DNA from: Candidatus Petromonas tenebris
Lineage (GTDB): Bacteria > Bacillota > Clostridia > Peptostreptococcales > Caminicellaceae
Assembly: GCA_014236755.1 (NCBI GenBank)
Contig: JACCKY010000001.1
Span: forward strand, 35,188 to 99,187
Direction: 5' to 3'
Length of the DNA: 64,000 nt
The notes beneath the pieces are model-generated. The model was given only the letters and a program-made list of their open reading frames with translations. It searched no databases and was not told where the DNA came from. Every line of letters starts with the position of its first letter. The first letter of the stretch is position 1. Shown one piece after another: positions 1 to 10,755 of the stretch. The translations under genes and the position numbers were made by a program.

Positions 1-1275
1 ATAGTGTGGAATATCGTAAAGGATGGACCTGCTCAAGAAATTGCAAAGTTAGCTGTTGAAGAATCAGGGCTAGGTAATTATCAAGGCAAATACGGAAAAT
101 TGTTGGTAAAATGCAAAGGTGTTTTGAGGGATATGAAAGGTAAAAAATCAGTCGGTGTCATTGAAGTAGATGAAGAAAAAGGTCTAATGAAAATTGCTAA
201 ACCAGTAGGGGTTATTGGAGGTTTGGTACCATGTACAAATCCGGAGGCAACCCCAGTTGTAAAAGCAGTGTCAGCGATAAAAGGTAGGAATGCCATAATT
301 TTATCACCACATCCTCGTACAAAAAAAACAAACACCTATGTAGTAAACATAATAAGAGAAACACTGAAAAAGTATGGAGCACCGGAGGATTTAGTTATAG
401 GTATTGAAGAGCCTACCATGGAAATCAGTGGAGAATTAATGAAGCAAGTAGATATTGTATTAGCAACTGGAGGAGCAGGAATGGTAAAGGCTGCTTACTC
501 ATCTGGGACACCTGCCTATGGTGTTGGTGTAGGAAATGCTGTTACAGTTATAGATGAGACTGCCGACTTGAAGGATGCAGCAAATAAGATAATGCGAAGT
601 AAAACATTTGATTATGCTACAAGTTGTTCTACTGAGAATTCATGTGTAATTCAGGAAGATATCTACGATGAAATGGTAGAATATCTTAAGGCAGAAGGAG
701 GATATTTAGTAACTTCTGAGCAAAAGGAACTTCTTCAAAAGGCAATATGGGTAGATGGACATTTAAATAGAGATATAATTGCCCAGCCAGCTGAAAAAAT
801 TGCAAAAATTGCAGGATTTGAAATACCGAAAGATAAGACCTTCATAATGGTAGAAGAAACTGGAGTTGGGTATGATTACCCATTCTCAGGTGAAAAGCTT
901 TCAGTTGTAACTACATTATATAAGTATTCCAAATTTAAAGAAGCGATTGAGATGGTAAACAGGATTACATCTTATCAGGGAAAGGGACATTCTTGTGGTA
1001 TTCACTCTTTCAATGAAGACCATATAATGGCTCTTGGCCTTAATACAAAGGTTAGCCGTATGATGGTAAGGCAGCCACAGTGCTTAGCAAATAGCGGTGC
1101 CTGGACAAATGGAATGCCCATGTCTATGACTTTAGGCTGTGGTTCATGGGGTGGAAACATTAGTTCCGAAAATATAACATGGAAAAATTTAATTAATACA
1201 ACTTGGATAGCATATCCCATAGAGTCTACAGAACCGACAGATGAAGAATTATTTGGAGATGTTATAAACGAGTAA
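1..1275 (+). CDS. acylating aldehyde dehydrogenase, sulfoacetaldehyde dehydrogenase (SauS)-like, 5' partial
   Basis: This is a CoA-acylating aldehyde dehydrogenase of the AdhE-N/EutE/SauS type, which oxidises an aldehyde to an acyl-CoA with NAD(P)+. The frame is open from base 1 and the protein already matches the family there, so the gene begins upstream and roughly 40-60 residues are missing. A GTG at base 4 is not a credible start. The conserved segments IGGLVPCTNPEATP, ATGGAGMVKAAY and GVGVGNA are visible. The probable catalytic cysteine lies in YATSCSTENS, encoded at 625-627. A class III aminotransferase follows 113 bases downstream, which fits an amine to aldehyde to acyl-CoA route. Similarity is closest to sulfoacetaldehyde dehydrogenases, but the true substrate (sulfoacetaldehyde, malonate semialdehyde or another small aldehyde) cannot be read from sequence. 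Confidence 0.8.
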   Translation: MVWNIVKDGPAQEIAKLAVEESGLGNYQGKYGKLLVKCKGVLRDMKGKKSVGVIEVDEEKGLMKIAKPVGVIGGLVPCTNPEATPVVKAVSAIKGRNAIILSPHPRTKKTNTYVVNIIRETLKKYGAPEDLVIGIEEPTMEISGELMKQVDIVLATGGAGMVKAAYSSGTPAYGVGVGNAVTVIDETADLKDAANKIMRSKTFDYATSCSTENSCVIQEDIYDEMVEYLKAEGGYLVTSEQKELLQKAIWVDGHLNRDIIAQPAEKIAKIAGFEIPKDKTFIMVEETGVGYDYPFSGEKLSVVTTLYKYSKFKEAIEMVNRITSYQGKGHSCGIHSFNEDHIMALGLNTKVSRMMVRQPQCLANSGAWTNGMPMSMTLGCGSWGGNISSENITWKNLINTTWIAYPIESTEPTDEELFGDVINE

Positions 1276-1293
1276 AGAATAGTGGCTAGAAAG

Positions 1294-1331
1294 TTAGTTG
1301 TTGGTAGAAAGGTGTATCTACTAACAACTAA
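1294..1331 (+). other. strong intergenic hairpin
   Basis: A 15-bp inverted repeat with one mismatch and an 8-base loop (arms 1294-1308 and 1317-1331) lies between the aldehyde dehydrogenase and aminotransferase genes. No T-run follows, so it is not a canonical terminator. An RNA-processing or stability role is possible. Confidence 0.6.
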
Positions 1332-1388
1332 TTACAATCAATACATATAAAGCTAAATAATATATATAATATTAAAGGAGGAGTTTCA

Positions 1389-2738
<1,350 letters not shown>

Positions 2739-2768
2739 ATAAGCTAAAGAACTTTTTTTAAAATAGAC

Positions 2769-2818
2769 TTCAAAGGGTTTCTCCTTTCTGATGATATAGC
2801 TAGGAGCAATCCCTTGAA
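2769..2818 (+). other. imperfect hairpin in the intergenic region
   Basis: The arms TTCAAAGGG and CCCTTGAA, with inner TCTCC/GGAG pairing, form a long imperfect hairpin between the aminotransferase and M20 genes. No T-run follows. The role is unknown. Confidence 0.35.
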
Positions 2819-2897
2819 ATAAAGTAATTGACTTACTGTGCTTTTAACAGCTGGAAAGTTATGATGGTAAATAAAAATTTTTAAAGGGGGAAATGAA

Positions 2898-4217
2898 ATG
2901 TCCAACAACATATTTGAAAAACTTAATGAAATTGCAAAGGAATTAAAACCTGAGGTTGTAAAGTTTACACAAAAACTGATTCAGACTCCAAGTATAAGTG
3001 GAGAGGAAGGGGCAATAGCGGATTTATTACTTGAAGAGATGAAGAAATTAGGCTATGACGAAGTTTACAGAGATGACCAGGGAAATACTTTTGGTATTGT
3101 AAAAGGTACTGAAGACGGTCCAACGATTATGTATAATTCACATATGGATCACGTGAGTCCTGGGGATTCAGCCAATTGGGAAGGATATGATCCATATGGT
3201 GGAGAAATAGATGTATGCGAAGTAGACGACCAAGATAAAAATCCAGATAAAGCAGAGTGTATTCACGGACGTGCTGCTTCTGACGTGAAAGCAGGAGAAG
3301 CTGCTCAAATTTATGCTGGAGCTGCACTCTTAAAACTTCGTGAAATGGGATATAAGTTTAAGGGTAATTTTATGTTCCAAGGCTGTGTACAGGAAGAACC
3401 GGCAGAAATGGTTGGAATGAAGCATGTTATAGATAAAACTCTTCCAGCTAAGGGATGGACCTATGATGCTATGGTTTCTTCAGAAGCAACATCACTAAAG
3501 TTGTACTTAGGACATAGAGGTCGTGTTGAAATGCTAGTTACAGTTTATGGGCGTACTTCCCACGGTAGTGCACCATGGCTTGGTATAAATGCAATATATA
3601 AAGCAATACCCCTAATTGAAAAAATTAAAGATGAATTATATCTAAATCTTCCAGAGGATCCAGACCTAGGTAAGGCATCTATATCATTAAATATCATTGA
3701 GTGTTCACCAGGAGCATTATCAATTGTACCTGATAGATGTATGCTTTCACTTGATCGTCGATTAATTCCAGGTGAAACAGTAGAATTAGTAGTAAAAGAG
3801 ATACAAGATATTATTGATGAGTTAGCTGCAAATGATCCTGAATTCAAAGCAGATGTTAAAGTAAAGACTGCTTTAGAAACATCCTATACTGGTGTTCAGT
3901 ATGAAGCGGAAAAAGTTATGGCACCTTGGAAAACACCTAAAGATCACGATTTTGTAAAGGCGGCTGTTGAGGCTTTAGAAGCAGTAGGGCAAGAAGTTAA
4001 ATTTGGTTATTGGGACTTTGGAACTGATGGAAGTAAAACAGCAGGTATTGATAAAAAACCTACTATTGGCTATTCACCAATGCAAGAACAATACGCACAT
4101 ACACCATATGATAAAGTGCGTACAGATTATATAGAAAAAGCGATAGCTGGAAATGCTGCTATTTTCCTAAAAGTTTCCGAAGCGGGACCAGAAGCATTCG
4201 AATCCTTAGAATGGTAA
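2898..4217 (+). CDS. M20 family metallohydrolase, YgeY-like
   Basis: A zinc-dependent M20 peptidase/deacylase family protein of 439 residues, resembling the YgeY hydrolases found with purine and selenium-linked catabolic genes. Metal-site residues are visible in SHMDH (His82, Asp84), in ASDVKAG (Asp129) and in the QEEPAE pair (Glu166/167). A strong ribosome binding site (AAAGGGGGAA) precedes the ATG. Members of this superfamily hydrolyse peptide, N-acyl or carbamoyl bonds on amino acids. Here the enzyme could release the amine used by the upstream aminotransferase, which is inference from gene order only. The 159-base gap upstream holds a hairpin, so cotranscription is likely but not certain. 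Confidence 0.8.
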   Translation: MSNNIFEKLNEIAKELKPEVVKFTQKLIQTPSISGEEGAIADLLLEEMKKLGYDEVYRDDQGNTFGIVKGTEDGPTIMYNSHMDHVSPGDSANWEGYDPYGGEIDVCEVDDQDKNPDKAECIHGRAASDVKAGEAAQIYAGAALLKLREMGYKFKGNFMFQGCVQEEPAEMVGMKHVIDKTLPAKGWTYDAMVSSEATSLKLYLGHRGRVEMLVTVYGRTSHGSAPWLGINAIYKAIPLIEKIKDELYLNLPEDPDLGKASISLNIIECSPGALSIVPDRCMLSLDRRLIPGETVELVVKEIQDIIDELAANDPEFKADVKVKTALETSYTGVQYEAEKVMAPWKTPKDHDFVKAAVEALEAVGQEVKFGYWDFGTDGSKTAGIDKKPTIGYSPMQEQYAHTPYDKVRTDYIEKAIAGNAAIFLKVSEAGPEAFESLEW

Positions 4218-4494
4218 TTATTCACATATAAGGATCCCGAATTATATACCTATTTTCAAATTATTAATGGAGCTAGTTGGATAAAATTTAATTGCTCTGA
4301 GAAATTTAATTCCATTTCCTATGAAATGATAGAGCTTTTATACGAGCAACTACTTCTATCATTAACGCTCCCGTATATTCGTCATAATCACTAAATGAGG
4401 ATTTATAAAAAATCAACCTATATAGCAATTTATGGTATAAATTGTAGAAATTTTGCATATAATTCTAAAAAAAAGAGTTACGGGAGGATTTTTT

Positions 4495-4629
4495 ATGCAG
4501 GAAAAGCTCATAGATATTGTTGAAAAATTTTTAGATTTTTGTGAAGAAATGCGGAGACAGGGAAAGATTGATGATGAACTGTATATGGAACTGACAAAAA
4601 ATAAAATTAAGTTTCTAAGCAACATATGA
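4495..4629 (+). CDS. small hypothetical protein (44 aa)
   Basis: A 44-codon ORF with a perfectly spaced ribosome binding site (GGGAGG at 4482-4487) and a rho-independent terminator starting right after its stop, so it looks like a real single-gene unit. The product is charged, Glu/Lys-rich and probably helical (MQEKLIDIVEKFLDF at the N terminus), without a signal peptide or membrane segment. I recognise no family. It lacks the SQELD-type motif of Spo0E-like phosphatases. The 265 bases between 4218 and 4482 hold a short CATTTC/GAAATG hairpin and otherwise nothing I can name. Confidence 0.6.
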   Translation: MQEKLIDIVEKFLDFCEEMRRQGKIDDELYMELTKNKIKFLSNI

Positions 4630-4660
4630 AAAGCAGGATAAAACCTGCTTTATTTTTTTG
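4630..4660 (+). terminator. rho-independent terminator
   Basis: The stem AAAGCAGG/CCTGCTTT is followed by a T-rich run. It starts one base after the stop of the 44-aa ORF. Confidence 0.8.
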
Positions 4661-4791
4661 TTCTAAAATTAAGTAACAAAAAGTGGGCAAACTAAAATTT
4701 TTGGAATGAATATAACCTGAATTTAAGAGAAGAATATTATATGTAGAAGAGTCATAGACATTTTAGTAAAGACATTATGGAGGGATTATTA

Positions 4792-5145
4792 ATGTCTGAA
4801 TATAATTATAATATAAAAATTGATAAGGCAGTAAATAAATATGGGTATATAAAGGGACAGATAGATAATTATGCATGGTATGCTCTAGTACATAAAGAGG
4901 AAATGGAATTTGGTATAAATCCAAAGGACTTAAGCAAAGGAAGTGGAAGGATAACAAGATTATGTTTATACAAAGAACATACAGACTTTTTAGGAAATCC
5001 TCACTTGCCTTCCCTTCATACCAAAAGATATATATTTGCTAACTATCAAAGGGATTGGAGTGTATTTAATAGAAATTACTATGATATGGTAAAAGAACTT
5101 ATAACTTATTTGGAAAGGAGATATTCTTTACATGTGGTAAAATAA
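4792..5145 (+). CDS. hypothetical protein (117 aa)
   Basis: I do not recognise the family. The ATG at 4792 is preferred over the in-frame ATG at 4777, because the ribosome binding site GGAGGG (4779-4784) lies inside the longer reading and is correctly spaced for 4792. The product is soluble-looking and rich in Tyr, Lys and Asn, with no signal peptide, metal motif or membrane segment. A segment resembling EEMEFGINPKDLSKGSGRIT followed by a conserved-looking RLCLYKE strand suggests a small beta-rich fold. A flavin reductase-like gene starts 27 bases after its stop, so the two are probably cotranscribed. No function can be assigned. Confidence 0.65.
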   Translation: MSEYNYNIKIDKAVNKYGYIKGQIDNYAWYALVHKEEMEFGINPKDLSKGSGRITRLCLYKEHTDFLGNPHLPSLHTKRYIFANYQRDWSVFNRNYYDMVKELITYLERRYSLHVVK

Positions 5146-5172
5146 AATTAAAAACAAGGAGGGACATGCGTA

Positions 5173-5664
5173 ATGAGTGCCAATGAAAAGCAAATTAAAG
5201 AAGGATTGAAGATGATTGGAAATACGGTAGCTTTAGTGACTAGTCAGCAGGGAAATCTCAGGGATGCTACTACTGTAGCATGGATATCCAGGGTATCCAA
5301 TATACCACCATTGATTATGATTAGTATTGCTCCAGAGAGATTTATTCATAAACTTATTTTGGAATCAGGAGAATTCAACGTTGCCATATTAGGAGAAGAC
5401 AATGAGGAACTTGCCATTTATTGTGGTACTAATACAGCATATGAAGTTGATAAATTTAAAGAAGGAAATATTGCTACCTTTAAAGCAGGTGTAGTTTCAG
5501 CTCCTCTCATTAATGATGCTTTAGTTAATTTGGAATGCAAGATGGTTGAGACAAAGAGAGCTGGAGATCATACTATATTTATTGGGGAAGCAATTGCAGC
5601 ACATACTATGAGACAAGGAAGGCCACTAATGGTAACGGATAGATTGTGTACCCTTGAATATTAA
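5173..5664 (+). CDS. flavin reductase-like, FMN-binding split-barrel protein
   Basis: A 163-residue protein of the flavin reductase-like/pyridoxamine oxidase-related split-barrel class. These bind FMN and reduce it with NAD(P)H or act as small flavoproteins. The family features are the early GNTVALVTSQQG strand, the segment TTVAWISRVSNIPPLIMISIAP (in which Ser/Thr and backbone contact FMN), FNVAILGED, and a C-terminal HTIFIGEAIAAH strand. Length is typical. The ribosome binding site AAGGAGGG precedes the ATG at 5173. It probably shares a transcript with the hypothetical gene just upstream. The physiological partner is unknown. Confidence 0.8.
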   Translation: MSANEKQIKEGLKMIGNTVALVTSQQGNLRDATTVAWISRVSNIPPLIMISIAPERFIHKLILESGEFNVAILGEDNEELAIYCGTNTAYEVDKFKEGNIATFKAGVVSAPLINDALVNLECKMVETKRAGDHTIFIGEAIAAHTMRQGRPLMVTDRLCTLEY

Positions 5665-5768
5665 TAAATCATATATTATTTACTGCATATTGCTATAACA
5701 TATTGCAAAAAAGTGCGTAAACCTTTACAATAAAGACGAGACGTAAAATTTTTGCAAGGAGAAACAGT

Positions 5769-6296
5769 ATGAGTCTTCCAAATGTCTTAACTACAATCAG
5801 ATTCATCCTAATTCCTGTATTCATATATGTGTTTTTTCAAAGGGCTGAAGGTAATATTATATATGCTACATATATTTTTATATTAGCTGGACTTACTGAT
5901 ATACTGGATGGATATATTGCAAGAAAATATAATCTCATAACTAAATGGGGGCAAGCAATGGATCCTCTAGCAGATAAACTGATGCAAATTACTGTATTGG
6001 TGTGCTTTACAGTTAAAAATTATCTGCCGTTATGGGTTATAATCATAATAGGAATAAAGGAACTTTTAATGGTTACAGGAGGATTGTTTCTTTATTATAA
6101 AAAGGATAAAGTTGTTATCCCCGCTAATAAATATGGAAAGGCGGCTACATTAGCCTTTTATGCAGCAATTTTATATGTAGCATTTGATTTACCCTATAAC
6201 ATTATTCCTATAGTTCTAGCAGTAATACTAACGCTATTTGCCTTTATAAACTACTTGCTGTACTTTAAAGTAATCAATAAAAAAACAATCAGTTAA
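5769..6296 (+). CDS. CDP-alcohol phosphatidyltransferase, PgsA-like
   Basis: An integral membrane enzyme of the CDP-alcohol phosphatidyltransferase family, 175 residues, about the size of phosphatidylglycerophosphate synthase (CDP-diacylglycerol + glycerol-3-phosphate to PGP + CMP). The diagnostic metal-binding signature D-G-x2-A-R-x8-G-x3-D-x3-D is complete in the stretch from DGYIARKYN to MDPLADKL. The N terminus SLPNVLTTIRFILIPVF is characteristic of PgsA. Several hydrophobic segments follow, with a basic C-terminal tail. A second, housekeeping pgsA may exist elsewhere, so the symbol is withheld. The gene is followed directly by the promoter and T-box of valS. Confidence 0.85.
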   Translation: MSLPNVLTTIRFILIPVFIYVFFQRAEGNIIYATYIFILAGLTDILDGYIARKYNLITKWGQAMDPLADKLMQITVLVCFTVKNYLPLWVIIIIGIKELLMVTGGLFLYYKKDKVVIPANKYGKAATLAFYAAILYVAFDLPYNIIPIVLAVILTLFAFINYLLYFKVINKKTIS

Positions 6297-6298
6297 TC

Positions 6299-6327
6299 TT
6301 GACTTTTGATGGATATATATGTATAAT
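6299..6327 (+). promoter_or_regulatory. sigma-A promoter of valS
   Basis: TTGACT (6299-6304), a 17-base spacer and TATAAT (6322-6327) lie immediately upstream of the T-box leader. Confidence 0.75.
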
Positions 6328-6344
6328 AGTTAAAAAAATTATGA

Positions 6345-6592
6345 AAAATCTATGAGGAAGAGGAGTAAGTAATAAACCATTTAGAGAGGGAAACTCGATG
6401 GGCTGAAAGGTTTCCCATGGCAATTATTACTGAAGGTAGCTTCTGAGATGCTGGACTGAAAACTGTTTGTGAGTAGGTTTGGCCGGGATATTCCGTTAAA
6501 GATAGGAGAGTGTTAGCTCTTTAGCTAGAAGTAGGGTGGTACCGCGAAATATGCCTTTTCGTCCTTATATGAGGATGAAAGGGTTTTTTAAT
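6345..6592 (+). promoter_or_regulatory. T-box leader (valine, specifier GUA)
   Basis: This tRNA-sensing leader carries the conserved T-box AGGGTGGTACCGCG at 6533-6546. The probable specifier codon is GTA at 6436-6438, in the context TGAAG-GTA-GC, matching valine. The transcription terminator (stem CCTTTTCGTCC/GGATGAAAGG followed by T's, 6554-6590) competes with the antiterminator. Uncharged tRNA-Val would allow read-through into valS. Confidence 0.92.
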
Positions 6593-6627
6593 TTTTAAAA
6601 TATTTTAACTGGATAGGAGTTGGTATA

Positions 6628-9282
6628 ATGGCTAAGGAAAATTTAGCTACTAAATATAATCCTAAAGAATTTGAAAAAAAGATTTATAGGGATTGGCTTG
6701 ATAAAGGATACTTTAAAGCAGAAATAGACTATGATAAGGAGCCATTTACTATAGTACTTCCACCACCAAATATTACAGGACAGCTTCATATGGGTCATGC
6801 CTTGGATCAAACCCTTCAGGATATACTTGTTAGATGGAAGAGAATGCAAGGATATGCTGCTCTTTGGCTTCCAGGTACAGATCACGCTAGCATAGCAACT
6901 GAAGTTAAAGTGGTAGAAAAAATATATAAAGAAGAAGGTAAAACGAAGGAAGAAATAGGAAGAGAAGAATTCTTGAAAAAGGCGTGGGAATGGAAGGAAG
7001 AGTATGGCAATAGAATAGTAGAACAGATGAAAAAGCTTGGCAATTCCTGTGACTGGTCACGTGAAAGATTTACAATGGATAAAGGCTGTAATAAGGCAGT
7101 AACTGAAGTTTTCGTTAGACTTTATGAAAAGGGATACATCTATAGAGGAAACAGACTTATTAACTGGTGCCCTGACTGTAGAACTTCACTATCCGATGCA
7201 GAGGTTGAACATGAGGAAAAGAAGGGTTACTTTTGGCACATAAAGTATCCTGTAAAGGATAGTGAGGAGTATATAGAGATAGCTACTACAAGACCTGAAA
7301 CTATGCTTGGAGATACTGCTGTGGCAGTACATCCAGAGGATAAGAGATATAAACATCTAGTTGGAAAGACACTTATACTGCCTATTGTAAACAGAGAGAT
7401 ACCGGTTATAGCTGATGAATACGTAGATAGTGATTTTGGAACCGGTGCAGTTAAGATAACTCCAGCTCACGATCCAAATGACTTTGAAGTTGGACTTAGA
7501 CATAATCTTCCACAAATCAATGTAATGAACGAAGATGCAAGGATGAATGAAAATGCAGGAAAATATGAAGGAATGGATAGATATGAATGCAGAAAGACAC
7601 TAGTAAAGGATTTAGAAGAAGAAGGTTACCTAGTTAAGAAAAAAGAACATGATCATAATGTTGGAACATGTTATAGATGTAATACTGTAGTAGAGCCCCT
7701 GCTTTCTGACCAGTGGTTCGTTAAAATGGATGAAATGGCTAAACCTGCAATTGAGGCAATCCAAAAAGGAGATTTGGAATTTGTGCCAGAGAGATTTGCA
7801 AAGATATATCTTCACTGGTTGGAGAATATCAGGGACTGGTGTATTTCAAGGCAACTCTGGTGGGGGCACAGAATTCCTGCCTATTATTGTGATGAATGTG
7901 GAGAAATTATCGTTAGCAGAGATACTCCAGAAAAATGTAACAAGTGTAATTCAACTGATTTAAGACAGGATGAAGATGTTTTAGATACATGGTTCAGTTC
8001 TGCACTGTGGCCATTTTCTACATTGGGTTGGCCCGATGAAACAGAGGATCTTAAATATTTCTATCCTACAGATGTGTTAGTTACAGGATATGACATTATC
8101 TTTTTCTGGGTTGTAAGAATGGTATTTTCAGGATTAGAGCAAATGGGAGAAGTGCCTTTTAAATATGTTTTTGTACATGGACTGGTAAGAGATTCTCAAG
8201 GTAGAAAAATGAGTAAGTCTTTAGGAAATGGTGTGGATCCACTTGAAGTAATAGATGAATATGGCGCAGATGCTCTGAGGTTTATGCTGGCTACCGGAAA
8301 TACTCCAGGAAATGATATGAGATTCTATATGGAAAAGGTTGAAGCATGCAGAAACTTTGCCAATAAATTATGGAATGCTTCAAGATTTGTATTGATGAAC
8401 TTAAATGGAGAAGACAAGTCTAAGGACTTTAATAAAAACTTAGTTCTTGCAGACAAATGGATTCTTTCTAGGCTAAATACTATCATAGATGAAGTAACTA
8501 CTAATCTTGAGAAATTTGAGCTTGGAATAGCAGCTCAAAAGCTTTATGATTTTATATGGAGTGAATACTGTGACTGGTATATAGAATTGGCTAAACCTAG
8601 ATTATATGGTGAAGATCTTGACTCTAAGATGACAGCACAATCTGTATTGTTAGAAGTGCTTGAGAACATATTAAAGTTGCTACATCCTTTTATGCCTTTT
8701 ATAACTGAAGAAATATGGAAGCATCTGCCGAATGCAGATGAGAGTGTAATGATATCTAAGTGGCCTGAGCATAAAGAGGAGATGTCAATGACTGAAGCAG
8801 AAGGTCAAATGGCACTTATAATGAATGCCATTAAAAATATAAGAAATATAAGGGCTGAAATGAACGTTGCTCCGTCAAAAAAGGCTAAGGTTATTGTAGT
8901 AGCAGAAAAAGATGCCTATGAAATTATAGAAAAAAATAAAGGATATCTGATTACACTTGCTGGTGCATCGGAAGTTATTCTAAAGAAAGATAAGTCAAAT
9001 ATACCTGAGGATGCAGCATCGGCGGTAATAAATGGTGCAGAATTATTTATGCCTTTAGATGATCTTGTAGATTTTGAAAAGGAACTGGAAAGGTTAGAGA
9101 AGGAAAAGGATAAACTGGAAAAAGAGCTTGATAGGGTTAATAAAAAGCTTTCAAATCAAGGATTTATAAACAAGGCCCCTGAGAAGCTTGTTGAAGAAGA
9201 AAAACAGAAGAGGGTTAAGTATCAGGAAATGTACGATAAGGTTTTAGAAAGATTGGAATATACAAAATCAAAAATCAAGTAA
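6628..9282 (+). CDS. valS: valine--tRNA ligase
   Basis: A class I aminoacyl-tRNA synthetase of 884 residues, the usual length for bacterial ValRS, which charges tRNA-Val in the cytoplasm. The HIGH-type motif is HMGH (residues 54-57) within [15 protein letters not shown], and the KMSKS loop is KMSKS (527-531). The editing (CP1) domain contains [19 protein letters not shown]. Two Cys-pair clusters around 180 and 410-435 are typical of Firmicute ValRS. A C-terminal coiled-coil arm (about residues 810-880, rich in Glu and Lys) is the tRNA-binding arm. Expression is controlled by the valine T-box leader upstream, and folC follows in the same orientation. Confidence 0.98.
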   Translation: MAKENLATKYNPKEFEKKIYRDWLDKGYFKAEIDYDKEPFTIVLPPPNITGQLHMGHALDQTLQDILVRWKRMQGYAALWLPGTDHASIATEVKVVEKIYKEEGKTKEEIGREEFLKKAWEWKEEYGNRIVEQMKKLGNSCDWSRERFTMDKGCNKAVTEVFVRLYEKGYIYRGNRLINWCPDCRTSLSDAEVEHEEKKGYFWHIKYPVKDSEEYIEIATTRPETMLGDTAVAVHPEDKRYKHLVGKTLILPIVNREIPVIADEYVDSDFGTGAVKITPAHDPNDFEVGLRHNLPQINVMNEDARMNENAGKYEGMDRYECRKTLVKDLEEEGYLVKKKEHDHNVGTCYRCNTVVEPLLSDQWFVKMDEMAKPAIEAIQKGDLEFVPERFAKIYLHWLENIRDWCISRQLWWGHRIPAYYCDECGEIIVSRDTPEKCNKCNSTDLRQDEDVLDTWFSSALWPFSTLGWPDETEDLKYFYPTDVLVTGYDIIFFWVVRMVFSGLEQMGEVPFKYVFVHGLVRDSQGRKMSKSLGNGVDPLEVIDEYGADALRFMLATGNTPGNDMRFYMEKVEACRNFANKLWNASRFVLMNLNGEDKSKDFNKNLVLADKWILSRLNTIIDEVTTNLEKFELGIAAQKLYDFIWSEYCDWYIELAKPRLYGEDLDSKMTAQSVLLEVLENILKLLHPFMPFITEEIWKHLPNADESVMISKWPEHKEEMSMTEAEGQMALIMNAIKNIRNIRAEMNVAPSKKAKVIVVAEKDAYEIIEKNKGYLITLAGASEVILKKDKSNIPEDAASAVINGAELFMPLDDLVDFEKELERLEKEKDKLEKELDRVNKKLSNQGFINKAPEKLVEEEKQKRVKYQEMYDKVLERLEYTKSKIK

Positions 9283-9286
9283 TCCT

Positions 9287-9312
9287 ATAGCTGAGGCAAA
9301 AGACTCAGCTAT
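9287..9312 (+). other. valS-folC intergenic hairpin
   Basis: A perfect 9-bp stem (ATAGCTGAG/CTCAGCTAT) with a short A-rich loop lies between valS and folC, with no T-run. It ends about five bases before the folC ribosome binding site, so it could separate or tune translation of folC. Confidence 0.55.
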
Positions 9313-9328
9313 GAGTGGAGGTAATTAC

Positions 9329-10633
9329 ATGAATTATAATGAGGCACTTAATTATATACATGGTACTTACAAATTTGGAAGCAAACTGGGATTAGATAAT
9401 ATTAGATATTTATTATATCTACTGGATAATCCCCATAAGGACCTAAAAATGATTCACATTGCGGGAACAAATGGAAAAGGATCAACCTCTTCTTTTATAA
9501 ATTCAATACTGATTGAAGAGGGTTATAACGTAGGACTTTTTACATCTCCATATCTGGAAGAATTTACTGAGAGAATCAAAATAAATGGCGAAAATATACC
9601 GAAAGAAGATTTAGGAAAGGTTACTGGAAGGGTAAAGGAAAAAGTTGAAATTATGCTTGAAGAAGGTAAAAATCATCCTACGGAATTCGAGATTGTTACT
9701 GCCATAGCATTTGAATATTTTAAACTCAGGAATGTAGATTTTGTGGTACTGGAGGTTGGTCTGGGGGGTAGACTTGATTCAACAAATGTAATAGAAAACC
9801 CCCTTGTGTCAGTTATAACACCTATAGAATTAGACCATACGGAGTATCTTGGGGATACGATAGATAAGATTGCATTTGAAAAGGCAGGAATAATCAAGAA
9901 AAACAGCTACGTAGTATCCCACCCTCAGTATAAAGAAGCTGAAAATGTAATAGCAAAGATTTGCAATGAGAAAGGTTCCAGATTGTTTATTGCACCTATC
10001 AATTCTGTTAATATTAATAGGTATGATGAATTTGGAATAAGTTTTGATGCCAATATTCTAGAAAATAAATATAAAGATCTAAGCATAAAGCTCTTAGGTA
10101 CTCATCAAGTTAACAACGCTACTGTGGCCTTAACTGTAATTGAAGTCTTACGTAACTATCAAAGTATAGAAATTTCTGATGATGCGATTATAACAGGACT
10201 GCAAAAAACCAATTGGCCAGGAAGATTAGAAATACTTACAAGAAATCCTACATTGCTTATAGATGGAGCTCACAATCTACATGGAGCCAAGGCTTTAAGC
10301 AAAACTATAAAAGAAATATTCGATTATGATAGGCTAATAGGGGTAGTGGGAATATTGGGAGATAAGGACGTTGATGGAATACTTAGTGAAGTAATTCCAT
10401 TATGTGATAAAGTTATAGCTACTAGGCCAAATAGTCCAAGAGCATTATCCTTAGATGAACTTGTAAATAAAATAGAAAGTTTTAATAAAGAAGTAATAGG
10501 ATTTGAAAAAATAGAGGATGCGGTTAACTATTCTTTGGATAAGGCTAATGAAAATGACCTAGTATTATATTGCGGCTCTCTTTATATGATAGGAGAAGTA
10601 AGAACATTGCTTAAAAAAATGGTGGCTAATTAG
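9329..10633 (+). CDS. folC: bifunctional folylpolyglutamate/dihydrofolate synthase
   Basis: An ATP-dependent Mur-ligase-superfamily enzyme that adds glutamates to reduced folates and may also make dihydrofolate from dihydropteroate. About 434 residues, the normal size. The P-loop GTNGKGS (residues 46-52) is present, with the central-domain motifs GLGGRLDSTNV and ITPIELDHTEYLG and the C-terminal-domain ILGDKDVDG segment. The ATG at 9329 is chosen because the ribosome binding site TGGAGG lies 7 bases upstream. An in-frame ATG at 9311 would sit within a hairpin and precede that site. It follows valS closely, as in many Firmicutes, and its stop codon is embedded in its own terminator. Confidence 0.95.
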   Translation: MNYNEALNYIHGTYKFGSKLGLDNIRYLLYLLDNPHKDLKMIHIAGTNGKGSTSSFINSILIEEGYNVGLFTSPYLEEFTERIKINGENIPKEDLGKVTGRVKEKVEIMLEEGKNHPTEFEIVTAIAFEYFKLRNVDFVVLEVGLGGRLDSTNVIENPLVSVITPIELDHTEYLGDTIDKIAFEKAGIIKKNSYVVSHPQYKEAENVIAKICNEKGSRLFIAPINSVNINRYDEFGISFDANILENKYKDLSIKLLGTHQVNNATVALTVIEVLRNYQSIEISDDAIITGLQKTNWPGRLEILTRNPTLLIDGAHNLHGAKALSKTIKEIFDYDRLIGVVGILGDKDVDGILSEVIPLCDKVIATRPNSPRALSLDELVNKIESFNKEVIGFEKIEDAVNYSLDKANENDLVLYCGSLYMIGEVRTLLKKMVAN

Positions 10634-10649
10634 CCATCAATTTTTTTTG
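10621..10649 (+). terminator. rho-independent terminator of folC
   Basis: The stem GGTGGC/GCCATC with loop TAATTA contains the folC stop and is followed by a run of eight T's. Confidence 0.75.
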
Positions 10650-10755
10650 TGTGAAATTAAAACCTGATAGGAGTAATCACAGGATGCAAAGAGACTACAT
10701 ACTATAAATATTATAGACAAAAAAAGGTATAGAAATACTTTTTTGGAGGTATATG

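Noticed and set aside
4218..4480. Possible remnant or RNA upstream of the 44-aa gene
   Set aside because: Only a short CATTTC/GAAATG hairpin and repeated AATTTAATT were seen, with no gene or known RNA.
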